This document shows positions 35,814-47,833 of a DNA stretch of 64,000 bases, piece after piece (positions within the stretch are counted from its first letter, which is position 1; every line of letters begins with the position of its first letter). Below the pieces are notes generated by a model. That model was not told the origin of the DNA. It worked only from the letters and a program-made list of their open reading frames with translations, and did not search any database. The translations under genes were made by a program, and so were the position numbers. Where the stretch lies: the NCBI GenBank assembly GCA_963556495.2, contig OY747710.1, positions 4,320,001 to 4,384,000 on the forward strand, read 5' to 3'. The DNA is from Valencia hispanica. Taxonomy: Eukaryota > Chordata > Actinopteri > Cyprinodontiformes > Valenciidae.

Positions 35814-36945
35814 CAATGGGGTAAAAAAAGTATTTTATATGTACACTGTGAGAGACAGAATGTGTTTCTTGTAGGTCTTCACCAGGTTTGCACACCCTGT
35901 AGCTGGTATTTTGGCCCATTCCTCCATGCAGATCTTCTCTAGAGCTGGGATGTTTTATGGCTGTAGCTGGGGAACACAGATTTTCAACTACCTCCACAGA
36001 TTCTCTATTGGATTGAGGTCTGGAGACTGGCTAGGCCACTCCAGAACCGTGAAATGCTTTTTAAGTAGCCACTCCTCCATTGCCAGGGCGATGTGTTTGG
36101 GATCATTGTCATGCTGGAAGACCCAGCTACATTTCATCTTCAACGCTCTCACTGATGGAAGGAGATTTTTGTCAAAAGAATCCTTCCACTCCCATGCTTC
36201 ACAGTGGGTATGGTGTTCTTGGGATGCAACTCAGCATTCTTCCACCTCCAAACACAACGAGTGGCGTTTATAGCACCAATCTTCCTCTGGATCATCCAGA
36301 TGGTCTCTGGCAAACTTCAGACGGGCCTGTACATGTGCTGGCTTAAGCTGGGGACCTTTTCGAGCGCTGCAGGATTTTAATCCATGATGTGTTACTAATA
36401 GTAACCTTTGTTATTGTGGTCCCAGCTCTCTTCAGGTCATTGACCAGTCCCCCCCCCCGTGTAGTTCTGGGCTGTTTCCTCACCGTTTTCAAAATCATGT
36501 GTACCCAAAGAGGTGAGATCTTGCATGGAGGGAGCCCCTGGTCAGATTATCGATTATCCATTTTCTAATAATTGCTCCATCTCTTCTCACCAAGCTGCTT
36601 GCCTATTGTAGATCGGTTCATCCCAGTCTTGTGCAGGTCTACAATCTTGTCCCTGGTGTCCTTGGACAGCTCTCTGGTCTTGACCATGGTGGGGGTTGGA
36701 GTCTGACTGTTTGAAGGTGTGGACAGGTGTCTTTTTTACAGATAACGAGTTCAAACAGGTGCTCTTAATACAGGTAACGAGTGGAGGATAGAAGAGCTTT
36801 TTAAAAAGGAAGTAACAGGCCTGTGAGGGCCACAATTCTTGCTTGGTTGTAGGTGCTAAATACTTATTTTCTGTACCATTATACAAATAAATTTTTAAGT
36901 CGGACAACCTACACAATCGGTGGCTGCCAAATACTTGCCCCAGTG
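35814..36945 (-). mobile_element. Tc1/mariner element, degraded, transposase on the minus strand
   Basis: The left end is CAATGGGGTAAAAAAAGTATTT and the right end is AAATACTTGCCCCAGTG, with TA on both sides (35812-35813 and 36946-36947). The inverted repeat CACTGGGGCAA...AGTATTT is a known fish Tc1 terminus. The length is shorter than a full element, so internal parts are lost. Confidence 0.9.
35850..36687 (-). pseudogene. Tc1-like transposase remnant
   Basis: Starting at 36687 on the minus strand it reads [19 protein letters not shown] and [18 protein letters not shown], the N-terminal DNA-binding region of a Tc1-like transposase. Further downstream (minus sense) the sequence still resembles the catalytic part (for example the stretch before 36300), but stops and frameshifts interrupt it and a run of C near 36450 adds another shift. 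Not functional. Confidence 0.85.
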
Positions 36946-36947
36946 TA

Positions 36948-37855
36948 CGTCTTCTGATCATATAGCAATTGCACATATTGGTGCATTATTTGTAAGGAGT
37001 AGAAATATAAATAGTGCAGTGACACGACTGCTTAATGCTGGACAATGTAAGCGCTGTGGCAGGCAGTCTCCCTCTTTGTCTAAACCTTATTTTTTTATAT
37101 CAGGCACGCTGCTAAATCAACGCTGTGTCACTCGCAGCTCTACCGTTTATTTGTGACCCCCAAACTATTTTGCATGGATGATACTTTTTAAAAGTAGACC
37201 TGGAACACGCCTTTTCTGTCCGGCCTTTAAATATCTAGGAGTGCTGAAACTTATTACGTTCTGCTGTAATTTAGTTTTATTTGTTTTCATTTGCTTTTAT
37301 TACCGTCTTATTGTTGCTACAAGAAATAATTATATAAATAAAACGTTATATTTATTGTTATAATTTGTTTTATCCCTTGAGCTGCCGCTTTTTAGTTTTT
37401 AACTTTTAGCTTTTTACCCTTATTGTCTTGTTACACATTTTGTTATTGCTCACTATATTTTTGTCTTTTAAGGTCAAGCACTTTGGTCACCTTTTGGCAG
37501 TAAAGCTCTATGTAGATAAACGTAAATAAAGTCTATGCAGAATATTCAATTGGCACTTTGCATCGACCGTTTGTGGCAGAAAGTGGGTGCGTAGGAGAAT
37601 GTGGATAAATCACCTGAGCACGTTTTATAGGGAGAGTGGGATTTATAAAGCAGAAATTGCTTGCAGGTGTGGGTACTCAAAGTTTTATAGATCTGAAAAT
37701 TTCTTTGCCTAAGTTTTATTGTTGTTGAACTTAAGTACGGTTTTATTAAAGATTCTATGCAAAGTTTTATAAATGAGACTCCTGGTCTGAGAACAGAGCA
37801 TTGAAAGTAATTTAGCAGTAATTATGTGGGAAATGGAAAATAGGGTCGGACTCAC
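36948..37855 (-). other. SYNGAP1 intron segment
   Basis: AT-rich intron. A possible LINE tail (AAGCACTTTGGTCACC followed by AAATAAAGTCTATG) lies at about 37380-37540. No gene seen. Confidence 0.5.
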
Positions 37856-38000
37856 CAATAGCGTCCTTGAGGTACCTATGGCCGATCAGTTTGAGGTACT
37901 CTTCTATGGCTTTGGTGGCCAGAGTGTTCTCTCTGAATATAAGGTGTTCTCGGTCGATAAATCTGTCTACCTCACACATTGCCATGTCAGACAGGAAATC
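37856..38000 (-). CDS. syngap1: SYNGAP1 exon: RasGAP arginine-finger exon
   Basis: Reads [18 protein letters not shown], then [17 protein letters not shown] and [14 protein letters not shown]. The arginine in FRENTLATK is the catalytic arginine finger that RasGAPs insert into the Ras active site to speed GTP hydrolysis (equivalent to Arg789 of p120GAP). With the FLR motif in the exon at 30295 it indicates a catalytically competent GAP. The acceptor is TATCCGCAG and the donor ATTG followed by GTGAGTC, leaving the first base of a glycine codon. The exon is 111 bp from its upstream neighbour, so these two RasGAP exons stay close despite heavy transposon load elsewhere. Confidence 0.97.
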
Positions 38001-38111
38001 CTGCGGATACAGGAGAACTACAGTTAATCATTGCTCACCCAGGGAGGCTGAGCTTTCTGCAGACGAGACTTCAGGTAATGACAGTAGAGTAAAGGAAGCG
38101 CTGTCCCCTAC

Positions 38112-38447
38112 CTTCGCCTTTCCCGTGCTTTGCAGGATATGCACCAACGCACAGGCCACTTCCTCTTTGCTCTTCACGCTCAGCACAGGCTCCAGCACGG
38201 CGCACAGGGTGCGGTAGTTGTTGGTGACGTACTCTGCGAACTCCTTGTACAGCTCCATGGGCAGGATGTTCATGGTTTGGAAGCGGGATTTGAGGCGTAG
38301 CGATGCGTTGATAATTTTCCCTCCGCCGACACCGGCTCCCTTTGTGAGGACGCTGGGCTGGATGACTGGGTACCATTGCTCCACAAACTGCCGCCCGGTG
38401 ATGCTTGAGATGGGGATGCTGACCAATCCTAAGTATGTGCTCTTTTC
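38112..38447 (-). CDS. syngap1: SYNGAP1 exon: end of C2 region and start of the RasGAP domain
   Basis: The 112 codons read [37 protein letters not shown], then a glycine loop and [34 protein letters not shown] and [24 protein letters not shown] closes the C2-type fold and [14 protein letters not shown] opens the GAP domain in all SynGAP-family proteins. AEYVTN and CAVLEP fit SYNGAP1 better than DAB2IP (AEHITN) or RASAL2. The acceptor is ATCTTTAAG and the donor AAG followed by GTAGGGG; both edges are phase 0. The glycine-rich loop is shorter than in human SYNGAP1. Confidence 0.97.
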
Positions 38448-38706
38448 CTTAAAGATACACAGAAAAGATACTCATAAACACACAGACTGCATCAATAGGG
38501 AGGGAGGAAAAAACCTGCACTTCAAAATCTGTAGAAAATACAATTACTTGTTATCTGTAAAAGAACTGATTATAACTCATGGTGATAATGATAAACTCTG
38601 ATGATGTTTGCAAACCCCCAAAACTGATTAAGATGGTTACTTTTGCTATTTTTGGTTATTTTCGGATCAATAAACATAAATATACTCAAAAATAGGGCTA
38701 AACGTT
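38448..38706 (-). other. SYNGAP1 intron segment
   Basis: AT-rich intron between the C2/RasGAP exon and fold-back copy 4. No feature recognised. Confidence 0.7.
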
Positions 38707-39750
38707 TGGGATGTCTTTTGTGAAGTTACATAGTCAAAAATTTACAGTAATAATTTGGGTCATTTGTTGGTAATTTGGGTTACAACACAGTGTCTTTAGT
38801 CGGAGGCTTCTTTAGCTTCACTGCAACACAGACCGCTACAGGAAATCCTTCCTGCCCACAGCCATCATGATCTACAACAACTCCTTAAAGAATTGATTGT
38901 ATGAGCTACAACAACACTTCATTTCCCTTTGGGATCAATAAAGTATTTTTGAATTGAATTATTTAGCCAGTTATAATAGAAAAATGGGGAGTCATTCTTC
39001 AGTCATAGTTACATCCATGTTATTTATTCATTTATAAATGTCACATTTTCAAACTAAATATTTTGTCAGAAAATCAAATATCTAGCTCCAAACTACATTC
39101 TTAGCTAGCATTGAGCTTAAGGCTAAATATTTAGCTAGCAAACTAAACTGGCTAGCTAAATATTCAGCTTCGAGGTAAACATTAAACTCAGACCTAAATA
39201 TTTAGCTAATATGCAAATTCACCTGACGAAAAAAGAGGAAGTGGACTATCAAAATAAAAGGTGGGTCTTGCGAACGTCTAAATAAACTGTTGCTGTAAAT
39301 CCACCGGTAAGCATCGGCATGGCCATCAAAACAGCTCATCGTACGTTTTAAGCTGAAATGTTGGACATGTTGGAAAATAAACGAAAATAAACAGTGATAA
39401 GGAGGTGACATTCATTTGGCATGTAAGCTAAATATTTTGCTGTGAGCTAAATGTTTAGTTCGAAGCGAAATATTTAGCTGGCCAGTTTAGCTTGCTAGCT
39501 CAATATTTAGCTTGCTAAGTATTAAGTCGAAATTAAATATTTAGTTTGTAAACTACATATTTAGTTAACAAGCTAAATGTTTAGTTTAAAGTAAATATTT
39601 AATTTGTTAACTAAGTATTTTGTGGTAAACATTTGTAAATAAATGAATAACAAGGTAAAAATATGACTTTAAAAATGAACCCTCGTGAGAGGCTAAATAA
39701 AACGAATTATTGCTGTTAACCTTAGTGCAAATATACAAACGGCGCACATT
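38707..39750. mobile_element. Fold-back element with TAAATATTTAGC arrays, copy 4
   Basis: Begins TGGGATGTCTTTTGTGAAG with AATAATTTGGGTCATTTG inside, then GCTAAATATTTAGCTAGC-type units in both arms. The central inverted repeat has TGCAAATTCACCTGACG on its left side. It ends near ACAAACGGCGCAC. A LINE tail (38782-38960) is inserted at the same internal point as in copy 6. Confidence 0.8.
38782..38960 (+). mobile_element. Non-LTR retrotransposon tail (CGCTACAGGAAATCCTTCC type)
   Basis: Contains the end of a reverse-transcriptase ORF, seen more completely at 40683-41025 (RYRKSFLPTAIIIYNNSLK), then a tail with CCCTTTGGGATCAATAAAGT. It ends in TTTTTGAATTGAAT. Confidence 0.85.
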
Positions 39751-39885
39751 ACAAACGTAATGTGGTGTGTGGTGGTAGTTTAGAGGATAATTTCTAATTG
39801 TGATGCTCTAAATGTACAGTTATATTGCCAAAAACAGCTAAACTCTCCAACATTTCCTTCACCAATGTTCAGATCACTCGGTCAC

Positions 39886-40125
39886 CTTTCGTCTCTTCTT
39901 GTCCGTCTCTTTGTACAGGTGAAGGCGAAGGTTGCGGACGGCCGGCAGGTTGTTGAACTCAAAGTGTTCGCCCCAGAAAACGGTGTCGGTGCGGGGCTTG
40001 CTGGTGGTCCGGGCGTACAGCATGTCGTCCAGGCACAGCTCGCAGTAGTAGCGCTTCTTGGCTGGGAGCTCGCGGGCTTCGATTATCCACAGTTTGAGCA
40101 CATTGTCCACCCTCCGGCTGTTGTC
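39886..40125 (-). CDS. syngap1: SYNGAP1 exon: C2 domain
   Basis: The 80 codons read [55 protein letters not shown] and [18 protein letters not shown], ending TDKKRRK. This is the SynGAP-family C2 domain, which assists GAP activity on Rap as well as Ras. [13 protein letters not shown] and NNLPAVR point to SYNGAP1 rather than DAB2IP (DDVLYARTTGKLK). The acceptor is GTGTTCACGCAG and the donor AAAG followed by GTGACC; both edges are phase 0. The short SASG-type insertion found in some mammalian isoforms after KPR is absent. Confidence 0.97.
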
Positions 40126-40317
40126 CTGCGTGAACACGAAACCAGCTCAAACACAGTTTACGGCGTTCAATGCCAGGCTTTTAAAAACATTTCCAGGTGG
40201 AAGATGATATGATGTCGAGGAGAAAGAAATGAAAATGCAACAAGAAAAGTCAAGGACAGAGAGGAGGGGATGAATTGAGGAGAGGGATAATGGACAGCAG
40301 CAGGTCATCCTTTAGGG

Positions 40318-40682
40318 CAGGGGAGTCAAACTCATTTTCTTTTCGGGCCAAATCCCGATCTTGAAAGTCCTAAAAAGGGCCGGTTGTTACAGAATCTATT
40401 GATAAAACTATCTATTAACAAACGGTTAAAAGTATAAATAAATAGCAGACTCAGCATTCGATGAGTACGTAATTAAATTAAATAATATTTAACATTCTTT
40501 CACTTTGATGTAATTTGGCACTAAGCAAACAAAAAACAGATGTGATAAGATTGATAAAACAAACATCTAACCACACAACTTATCTTGAAAGTTTAATTTA
40601 TGTGGCCCTCCAGACTCTAGAGGGCCGCATAAATAGTTATGGCGGGCCTGATTTGGCCCGCGGGCCTCGAGTTTGACACATA
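40318..40682. mobile_element. hAT-like MITE (CAGGGGAGTCAAACTC family)
   Basis: The left end is CAGGGGAGTCAAACTCATTTTC and the right end is GGGCCTCGAGTTTGACACAT, which match as inverted repeats with some change. GGGCCAAAT and GGGCCGG motifs inside are typical of this common fish MITE. No coding capacity. Confidence 0.75.
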
Positions 40683-41025
40683 TTTCTAAAAAGGGATTTA
40701 AAAAGGCTAAAGAACCTGATAAAGAAGGCTGGTTCTGTTCTGGGGAGCCTCTGGAGATGATGATGCAAAGAAGGATTCTTCATAAAATCCAAAAAATTAT
40801 GGACAACCCTGAGCATCCTCTTCATGAGACAGTCATACAACAACAGAGTGTCTTCAGTCAGAGGCTTCTTCAGTTTCGCTGCAATACAGACCGCTACAGG
40901 AAATCATTCCTGCCCACAGCTATCATCATCTACAACAACTCCTTAAAGAATTAATTATATGAGCTACAACACTTAATTTCCCTCTGGGATCAATAAAGCA
41001 TTTTTGAATTGAATTTGAATGTGGT
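40683..41025 (+). pseudogene. Non-LTR retrotransposon ORF2 C-terminus and tail
   Basis: The translation includes MMQRRILHKIQKIMDNPEHP and RYRKSFLPTAIIIYNNSLK, a C-terminal part of a fish LINE reverse-transcriptase ORF. It is followed by a tail ending GGGATCAATAAAGCATTTTTGAATTGAA. This is the longest of three copies in the window (others at 38782 and 50636) and is strongly 5' truncated. Confidence 0.82.
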
Positions 41026-41189
41026 TCAGGGGGAGAAATTACTAATTTATCTTGAAGATGAAAATAAGCTCTAAATTCTTAACACAGAGGCATTAGACTG
41101 CATGTTAGAAACAAACAAAGACAAACACCAATGACAGAAAATACAAATCTTTTCATTTGTGCAACAAAGACACAAATAATGGTAATTAT

Positions 41190-41608
41190 TAGGAATGTAA
41201 GAAAATTTCGATACGCCAATATATCGGGATATTTTATGTTGCGATATTGTATCGATATTCAATAGCAATGTATCGATTTTTATTTAATTTTTTTAGAATT
41301 TGATTGGAACCATTAATGATGACAGTAATTTTTGTAGTAAAATTAAAAGTTTGACTGCTAGTTGGTCGCCTATTTTCACCTTTTTCGTTCCAGTGGATCG
41401 ACGAGATCTTGTAATAAAACTGGATGTGTTAAAGTATGAAACAGGTTGGAGTGTTTAGAATGCTGTGACGGTTTTTCTACAGTTAAATTAAGTTTTAAAA
41501 ATCACAATATATAGTTATACCCATAGTATCGCAATATATAGTATCGTCCCCCCCGTATTGTGATACATATCGTATCACCAGATTCCTACACATTCCAACA
41601 CATCCCTA
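41190..41608. mobile_element. hAT-like MITE (ATCGATAC family), copy 2
   Basis: Same family as 7383-7788. It starts TAGGAATGTAAGAAAATTTCG and ends CACATCCCTA. The flanks GTAATTAT (41182-41189) and GTAATGAT (41609-41616) differ at one of eight positions, fitting a hAT duplication. Confidence 0.85.
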
Positions 41609-41616
41609 GTAATGAT

Positions 41617-42869
41617 GATTTGTCCTTCTCATAGTTACAAAGCCTGTTATATTTGACAACTCCTGCTGCAGGAGAGAGGGCCGTGCTGATTGCTGAATCT
41701 CTGTTGTTTGCCTCATGCAATTCAACATCTCAATTTAAACCCGAGACACGCCATGATCTTCAGAACCAACCGTTTTTGTCCTCTTTCATCTCAAACGGGA
41801 GGCGTAATTATTTCCAAACCCGTGACTTTGAATGTTTTTTGGGGCATCTGGTGTCTCATGTTTGCCAGAGCGGGCAGCACCAGTATGGGAGCGGGTTCTC
41901 AGCCTTGAAATCATCACTTGCCTTCGGTCTTTCTGCTACATCTCAGATTTGCCTACAAAAACAAGACTGCTCTGATTTAAAAAAAAAAAAAAAAAAAGAC
42001 ATCCAAAGTGAATCAAAGTCAGGTAAGTTAAAAAGAATGAGGACAATCCTTCTCTCTGTGGTTAGTCCCGTCTCTGCTGGTACGTCTGCTCTGAGATGCA
42101 TGGCTCGTTGCGTTCAGACGTGGGAGGGGAGAGATTTATCAGCGAAAAACATCCGAGAGGGATCCTCGGAGCTCCGTGACTCAGCCAGGACCCCTGCGGC
42201 CCGGGCATCTGGACAGAGAACATCCAGCTCGCATGATGTTTCATCTCAGACGGGCTTAATTTGTCTCCCGTCCCCGAATGCTATCAAAGCTGCCATGTCT
42301 CAAATGTCTCCTCGCTTTTAATAACCGACAGGAGGAGCACAAGACGGTTTCCCCAGAACTATCAGATCCACAGGGAAATTATTGATATTACTCCGTGCTG
42401 AGATTAGTTAAATTAAAGATGTGAGGATGAAAATATGATCTTAGTGCACAGGGAGCACTTCACGCCAGAGCTGCAAAAATATGCAGGGGTTTTTTTTGTA
42501 CAGAATGCAATTATTGAGACAATGGAGGATTTTTGCCTTAATTCAAAGTCAGATGTTTGATCCAGTTTAGCTGTTGAGGTGCACACTTTGGAGATTTTAG
42601 GATTAGATTTAAATGCTCTAGATTAGGTGAGTCTGCTCTCGAGACAGAGTATCTAAAATATTTTTAACATGGTAAAAACAAAATATCAGGGTCCCTTATC
42701 CTCTGAAAATGAGAAGGCTCAGTGATATTGTTTTATGTTTTATGAGATAGTTTTTTTCAAAAATTGTTTTATTTCTTCAGAAGACCATTGCCTTCCTTCA
42801 TGTCTACTTTACATTTTGGTTTTAGGACTTGGTTCTAATCTCTTTTTAAAGTTTTTTTTTTTTTTTTAA
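41617..42869 (-). other. SYNGAP1 intron with a GC-richer, possibly conserved block
   Basis: 41640-42330 is more GC-rich than its surroundings and lacks repeat signatures apart from an A-run near 41980. A 222-codon plus-strand frame spans it but its lysine run comes from the A-run, and no domain is visible. It could be an intronic regulatory element; the sequence alone does not show this. Confidence 0.4.
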
Positions 42870-43365
42870 ACAAAGAAAATTTTTTCCTGAATGAAATCCC
42901 TTCCATTCTTGAAATTAATTAGATTTTACTATATCCTATAACTTAAAGTTAAAAAATGTAGAATTGACAGGAGATTTGATTGAAGAAAAAAAAAATAGTA
43001 CAAGCACATATAGCCAGATTAGAAAACAATATAACTAGTTGAAAACAGTCAGTGTTAATGTTAATTAATACTTTGTCCATATTTGAGAATGAAACCTGCT
43101 TAAATCCTTTGGAGTTCTTTTGATATTTCAACAGTCTATTCTCCCAGCTGTACTTGAATGCAGCATGGGCAGCTGTTGGGAAAATCCCTTTTCATCAACG
43201 GGGATTCCTCCAACTTGTTTTTTATCCAAAATAAGGAGTTTGGGCTGATTGGGAGCTACTGGTAGCCATGTGGACGTCAGCTGGTTTTCTCTAGTATCAC
43301 TGATGTTTACATTCAGCCTGATATTGTTTCAGGTGAGTCAGTTCAGTGCAGAGCGTGTTAAGAAA
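42870..43365 (+). mobile_element. hAT-like element, copy D (TAGGGGTGTAA family, both ends missing)
   Basis: Contains the family body: AGTGTTAATGTTAATTAATAC, CCCAGCTGTACTTGAATGCAG, GGTAGCCATGTGGACGTCAG and TTGTTTCAGGTGAGTC. It stops near 43365. Neither terminus is recognisable. Confidence 0.7.
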
Positions 43366-44250
43366 TGTTGAGGTTTCATACCAAAGCAACCACTGAAATG
43401 TTTGCATTGCAACAAAATTCACCTGGCTTTGCTACAGAGCCAGTCTAAAACAAAAACACAGCCGGTGTACATTCTGTGTTTGCCAAATAAATCTGGGCTG
43501 CATGGTGGTACCGTTGGTAGCACGGCTGCAACCCGACAAGGATAAACAGGTAAAGACAATGGCTGGATGGATTCTAAATAATAAAACCTGTAATTTTAAA
43601 AAAAACCCCACACAAATGAAGTGGTGTAGCTGCTTTCTGCTGGTCAGCGCTAAGCTATGCTGGCCTCTGGCACCTAAATTCTGTCTACAAACACAAGCCA
43701 TCCTGTACATTTACAATCACCCAGCTTGATGAACTAACTGCATGCTCCACTGCTGAGTATGCAACCACTTCTCAATAATAAGTCACCCATAAGCTTTCAG
43801 ACATAACAACCTAGTTCATGGTACTCCTATGTTACTTCTTCATTAATCATAATTAACAACAACAAAAATGTAATAATTGTCAGATACTGGACGGGACAAC
43901 AAGAGCAACCAAAGTCTATGAAGAAAAGATATACCATACAGACCGTTGTCAAATTTTGGAAAACTACCGATTAGGACCACTTTAAAAGATTTTTAAAGTC
44001 TGACTATCTGGAAACAGACTTTAAAAATCATAGAAATTACTCAAGACTTGAACAGTTCAGCACATTACTTATTCCGAAATGTCTGGACCGATCATGTATT
44101 TATTTGGGAAAAATATAAAGTTGTATAAATATTTTACATAAAAGTGTTGAGCTTTTGAATTATGAGAAAACATTAGGCTCTTATTGGTGACCCATTTTCT
44201 AACTGAGCAGTAGGTTGGGCAATGGGGTCGGCATTCCTTTGTAACTTCTG
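43366..44250 (-). other. SYNGAP1 intron segment
   Basis: AT-rich intron, no gene or clear repeat. Confidence 0.6.
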
Positions 44251-44256
44251 TTGTAT

Positions 44257-46191
44257 ATATAGGGTGCAGTTTGGAAAGTGACACAATAAAAAGTAAACAG
44301 CAATAATTTGGATTATTTAGCCTGTCATAAGATAAATAAATGGGGGTTAATTTTTCAAAGTCGTATTTGTGTCCATGCTCTTTATTTATTTATTTATTTA
44401 TTTATTTATGAGACTGTTTCAAACTAAATATTTAGGTAAAGAGCTAAATATTTCGTTTTTATTAAATGTTTAATTCCAAACTAGAGATTTAGCTTGCCAA
44501 CTAAATATCTAGTCTAAAACCCAAATGTTTACCTTTGAACTAAATACCTAGTTAGAAAGCTAAATATTTAGTTTTAGGCTAAATATTTAGCTAGCAAGCT
44601 AAACTGGCTAGCTAGAGTTTTAGCTTTGAACTAAACATTTAGCTCAAAGCTAAATATTTAGTTTTAGGCTAAATATTTAGCTAGCAAGCTAAACTGGCTA
44701 GCTACAGTTTTAGCTTTGAACTAAACATTTAGCTCAAAGCTAAATATTTAGTTTTAGGCTAAATATTTAGCTAGCAAGCTAAACTGGCTAGCTACAGATT
44801 TAGCTTCAAACTAAACATGTAGCTCAGAGCTAAATATTTAGCTAATATGCAAATGCACGTGTCGATAAGTGGAAGTAGACTACCAATAATAAAACCTACG
44901 CCCTGCTAACCTCTATATAAACCGCTGGAGACATTGTTTATTTTTGTTCCGACATCTTCAGCATTTCAGCTAAAAACGTAGCATTAGCTGTGTCAACGGC
45001 AACACAGAGATTTACCGATGGATCCACAGCAACAGTGACTGCACCAGCAGCAGGGGTTTATATAGAGGTTTGCAGATACCTAGCTTTAGTTTTGATAGTC
45101 CACTTCTCAGCAAGTGTTTTGCATATTAGCTAAATTTGTTAGCTCTGACCTAAATATTTTTCTTCGAAGCTCTATACTATATTTAGCTAGCCAGTTTAGC
45201 TTGTTGTCTCAATATTTTGTTTGAAGCAAATAACTTGGAGCTAAATACATAATTTGTAAACTAAATATTTAGCTAGCTAACTAAATAATTAGTTTGAAAC
45301 TGTGACATTTATAAAAGAATAGATAACAGACGGAAATATGAATTTCTAAAAGTATAATGGGAGGCAGATCTTTTAGTTATCAGGCTCCTCTCCTGTGGAA
45401 CCAGCTCCCAGCTTTAGTCCGTGAGGCAGACACTCTGTTTACTTTTAAGGCCAGGCTTAAAAGTTTCTTTTTTGATAAAGCTTATAGTTAGAGTGGCTAA
45501 GGTCATCCTGAGCTAGCTCTGTAGTTATGCTGCTATAGGGTTAGACTGCTGGAGGACAGACTTACCAATTCTCTTCACTCTGCTACTTTTCTCTCCTACT
45601 ACTCTCCAGTTGCATGATTTGCAGTTATTTCGACTGTTAACTTCGTTTTTTCTCTGTGTTTTTCTCTCCATAGAAGCTACATCTGCTCTGGTATCCTGCT
45701 TAGCTGCGATGCCCTGTTGGACTGGGTCATCCGAGTAACTGAGCATCCCCCGTTTCCTGTTTTCAACTTTTTACTTTCTCTAACATAGAAAGTACTTTTA
45801 CATCAGTTTTTTTGTTCTTTTTGCATAATTTCTCGAACCCCCAGACGGTTGTGGCAGATGGCCGCTTGTAGCGAGCCTGGTTCTGGTTCTGCTGGAGGTT
45901 TCCTCCTGTTAAAGGGGAGTTTTTCCTCTCCACTGTCGCTACATGCTTGCTCGGAATGAGTGATGGCTTAGAGAATTGCTGTGGTTGGAGTCTGCATAAA
46001 TGGGGCACAACCTCAAGTCAACGACTCGATGCAATCTGCTGGGATTCCTTAGAGAACTTTTAAACTGATTGGAATGATTGTATTGAAATGACTTTTCTTG
46101 TAAAGTGGCTTGAGATAACATCTGTTGTGAATCGGCGCTACATAAATAAACGGAATTGAAATTGACTATGCAACTTTACAAATGGTACCCC
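44257..46191. mobile_element. Fold-back element with TAAATATTTAGC arrays, copy 5
   Basis: The left end AGGGTGCAGTTTGGAAAG is preceded by TATA and the right end is CTTTACAAATGGTACCCCA followed by TA. The left arm contains three copies of a 90-bp higher-order unit (variants starting at 44611, 44701 and 44791). The centre has the same inverted repeat as copy 3 (TGCAAATGCACGTGTCG on its left side). The right arm is interrupted by a forward LINE tail (45359-46165), after which only the terminal repeat remains. Confidence 0.85.
45359..46165 (+). mobile_element. L2-like LINE 3' end, forward
   Basis: The coding remnant near the start translates to SYQAPLLWNQLPALVREADT, a LINE ORF C-terminus. It is followed by about 650 bases of untranslated region containing TTCCTCCTGTTAAAGGGGAG and a tail CGGCGCTACATAAATAAACGG. 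The same tail is present in reverse at 32292 and 19966. Confidence 0.85.
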
Positions 46192-47120
<929 letters not shown>

Positions 47121-47274
47121 CTCGAAACAGTACTCCTGTCCCAGGATGCTGGAGTGGACGGGTTTGATGACGGCATCCTCGTCCAGGGTGAGGTCCAGCG
47201 CCTCGGCGGCGCTGCTGGGCGACAGCAGGGACTCATGGGAGTGGGACTCTTTGAAGCTCTGCATCAAACGGGTC
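47121..47274 (-). CDS. syngap1: SYNGAP1 exon: PH domain middle, most 5' sure exon in the window
   Basis: After completing one codon (third base G) it reads [35 protein letters not shown] and [33 protein letters not shown] and PVHSSILGQ are strongly conserved across SYNGAP1, DAB2IP and RASAL2; LMQSFKES is the SYNGAP1 form. The acceptor is TGTCGCTTTCCCAG and the donor GAG followed by GTGAGAG. The upstream exon must end with two bases of a codon. The usual partner exon (encoding the basic segment before HDRARLMQ in mammals) was not found up to 64000, but the candidate first exon at 49678 has the right phase. Confidence 0.97.
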
Positions 47275-47833
47275 CTGGGAAAGCGACAGTTGGTCAGATG
47301 TTTGAGCGGAACAGGAAAGAAGGGGAGGAGATCATTTCATCACGGTTTAGCATAAGAACCTCTTCATGTCAGCATCTATGTTAATTCTATCATGAAAGCA
47401 CTTTTCATTCTTTTATTTTTATTTTTTTTGCTTTTGAATTAAAGAAGTACCCCCAGACCCAGTTGATAGATGGAAACCAGCTCATGATTTTCCAAATAAT
47501 CCATTAGGACTGGACGTAACATGCGCAGATATTCCTTTTAAAGCAAACGCAACATTTGCATACTTCTGCATACGGGGATGTGATTGAGAACGATCATGCA
47601 TAAACTCTTTAGGTCCAAACATGCTTTCCTGTTACTTCACTTTCATGTTAAATTCAATTCAGTTCAATAACACTTATAAATATTTAGGAGACAGGAGATC
47701 TCTTTATCTTTACAAAATAAATAAAATGAATATAAAAAACTATTAATTGAAATGGAATATCAATAAAACACAGTACAAAGCTAGAATCGTGTTGAATTGA
47801 AACCAGAGTTTGAATAATTTAATGTATTTTAAT

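Noticed and set aside
41653..42321. 222-codon plus-strand frame as a novel gene
   Set aside because: No domain, includes a lysine run encoded by an A-run, and has no conservation evidence. Kept only as a possible intronic element.
44400..44830. CRISPR-like array of regular repeats
   Set aside because: Eukaryotic intron, no unique spacers and no cas genes. The repeats form palindromic tandem arrays in a transposon.
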